Positions 62,636 to 64,000 of a DNA stretch of 64,000 nucleotides are shown here, one piece after another. Positions within the stretch are counted from its first letter, which is position 1, and the number at the start of each line of letters is the position of its first letter. Location of the stretch: the NCBI RefSeq assembly GCF_037975245.1, contig NC_092581.1, positions 13,917,303-13,981,302 on the forward strand, given 5' to 3'. This DNA is from Apostichopus japonicus (lineage: Eukaryota > Echinodermata > Holothuroidea > Aspidochirotida > Stichopodidae). A program made the translations under genes and the position numbers. Below the pieces are notes generated by a model. That model saw only the letters and a list, made by a program, of their open reading frames with translations. It ran no database searches and was not told the origin of the DNA.

Positions 62636-64000
62636 TAATATATGTGTGCTAGATGATGGTTTCTAGACGTGTGGCCTATCTGGCCAAATCAGGCCTGACG
62701 AAAGATTTCAGTCTGGACCGCAAAAGAAATATTGACCCGCAATCTTGTCCCTTAAGGCCCTAGGCTTGAGCAACCAACCGGCCCACCCTACACATTGTAC
62801 GTTTTGTGGAAAAATTTATTATGAACCCTTGCACTAGACAAGCTAGTGTGTTTCATTCCTTAGAAAAAGAACAGAGGTTAAAGGAAAGGGGAACCAGAGA
62901 TTAAGTGACAGCACAGGTCTCCGATTGGTTAAAAGCACCATGTGGAAGATCTAGTCCAGTTTGAAAATTCTCAATGAAATGTGGCGATATTTGTTTTTAC
63001 TCTTTGACAAGTTTTTTTTACCGAAAATGCAGACAATGTTCTTTAGAGTCACAAATCGATGCCTTTGATCATTTTTTCTCCTCTGAGAAGAAGCGGCATT
63101 TCCCTCCCATGTAATGGTTACATAGGCAAATATATTGGTGACATTTTATAACAAACTTTTAAACCAAAAGGTATTGTGGGTAATCTAAGATTGCAGATCG
63201 CAGTTTAATTGATCCTGTCAGCCATTCTTCGAAACTGCTCTATACATATTGTGCCTGCTACTAAAATTCTTTTTTGAACCATGTCTGAGTTTTCAGGCGA
63301 TGTAATTATAGAGTAGTTCCTTTTTTTCCTAATGTTCTAAGAATTGACAGACTTGTAATTGTAGTGAGACAATTGTATGCCATTAACTTGTTTTGTTTTT
63401 GATTAAAAGATTTGGTGCTATAAGGAAACATTGTAACCATTTTGGTCTATCGTACTTCTAAGAGATTCTTTTGTAAATCAAAGTACTTATTTAAAATATA
63501 CACTAGTAAATATTGTCATTTGGAATATTAAATTATCAGCATATTCTGGGAGACTAAATATTGCAATACAATGCTTTTATAAAAGCAAATTTATAAATTT
63601 CTCATTAATCAAATAAATCTATATAGAATAATTATGAACAAAAGACACCCAAATAGAAAATGAAAAAATAGAGAGAAATGCTAGGAAGAACAAAAATGAT
63701 ATAAATATTCTGTTGCAGCAACGATTTGAGTAACCAACAAAATAACACAATGCAGAAAATGATTGATATTTTATTTGTAAGTTTACGACATGCGTACAGT
63801 AACTGTGCTGTATGGTAAAACTAGATCAGTCTGAAGGATTGAGAGTTGGTCAAATGGAGAATTAAGACCGCTGACCACTGATCAAGTCATCAAAGACAGG
63901 TAACCAAGGAGCAGAGTAAATAAAATAATATCTATAAATAAATATAATTGTGATATAAACAAGAACGTATTTCTTGCGGATGATCTTAGAGGAATGCTAA
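62636..64000 (+). other. FIG4: FIG4 3' untranslated region and downstream flank
   Basis: No gene is seen. Candidate polyadenylation signals AATAAA occur at 63612-63617 and 63919-63924. Which is used cannot be told. Confidence 0.5.

Overview
This is eukaryotic, intron-rich, AT-rich animal DNA, not a bacterial or phage window. It has GT-AG spliced exons, tRNA-derived SINEs, hAT-like MITEs, a Penelope-like retroelement and many (TA)n tracts. The mix of repeats and the frequent TAGGCCTA word suggest a marine invertebrate deuterostome, perhaps an echinoderm such as a sea cucumber. That guess is weak because no species-diagnostic gene is present.

Two protein-coding genes can be supported, arranged head to head. 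(1) A minus-strand gene for an FAD-dependent GMC-family oxidoreductase (cholesterol-oxidase-like) runs off the left edge. Three exons are clear (18821-18575, 4942-4809, 1897-1704) and splice in frame. A 10-codon first exon is proposed at 31619-31590. Its introns are very long (about 13 kb each) and hold most of the mobile elements. (2) The plus-strand FIG4/SAC3 phosphoinositide phosphatase gene is complete from 37467 to 62635. It has 23 coding exons that join into one 846-residue frame with the SAC catalytic CX5R motif in exon 15. The interval between the genes (about 31.6-37.4 kb) holds repeats, a MITE and a candidate FIG4 promoter with an adjacent ETS/CRE-type site. From 62.6 kb to the end is 3' UTR and flank with AATAAA signals.

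Mobile and repeated DNA: four copies of one tRNA-derived SINE (1-283, 33210-33492, 38100-38408, 54505-54812); a second SINE with a perfect 12-bp target duplication (21272-21638); a third tRNA-derived SINE (about 50740-51106); a 5'-truncated, frameshifted Penelope-like element with GIY-YIG domain and a hammerhead-like 3' motif (13428-14908); two hAT-like MITEs with matching CTCTATA-type target sites (12179-12565, 17273-17606); nested CAGTGGCGG-type elements (24067-25161); a TTAA-flanked foldback element (17853-18427); two elements with repeated subterminal motifs (30170-30755, 35866-36103); a 162-bp palindrome (9024-9185); and several minisatellites.

Most striking: the 3' part of FIG4 exon 12 with its splice donor is tandemly triplicated at exactly 89-bp spacing; a decayed tandem copy of the GMC glycine-rich exon lies just downstream of the intact one; and hammerhead-like sequences occur both in the Penelope element and as a 126-bp inverted pair just upstream of FIG4 exon 19. 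No complete unknown multi-gene system is visible.
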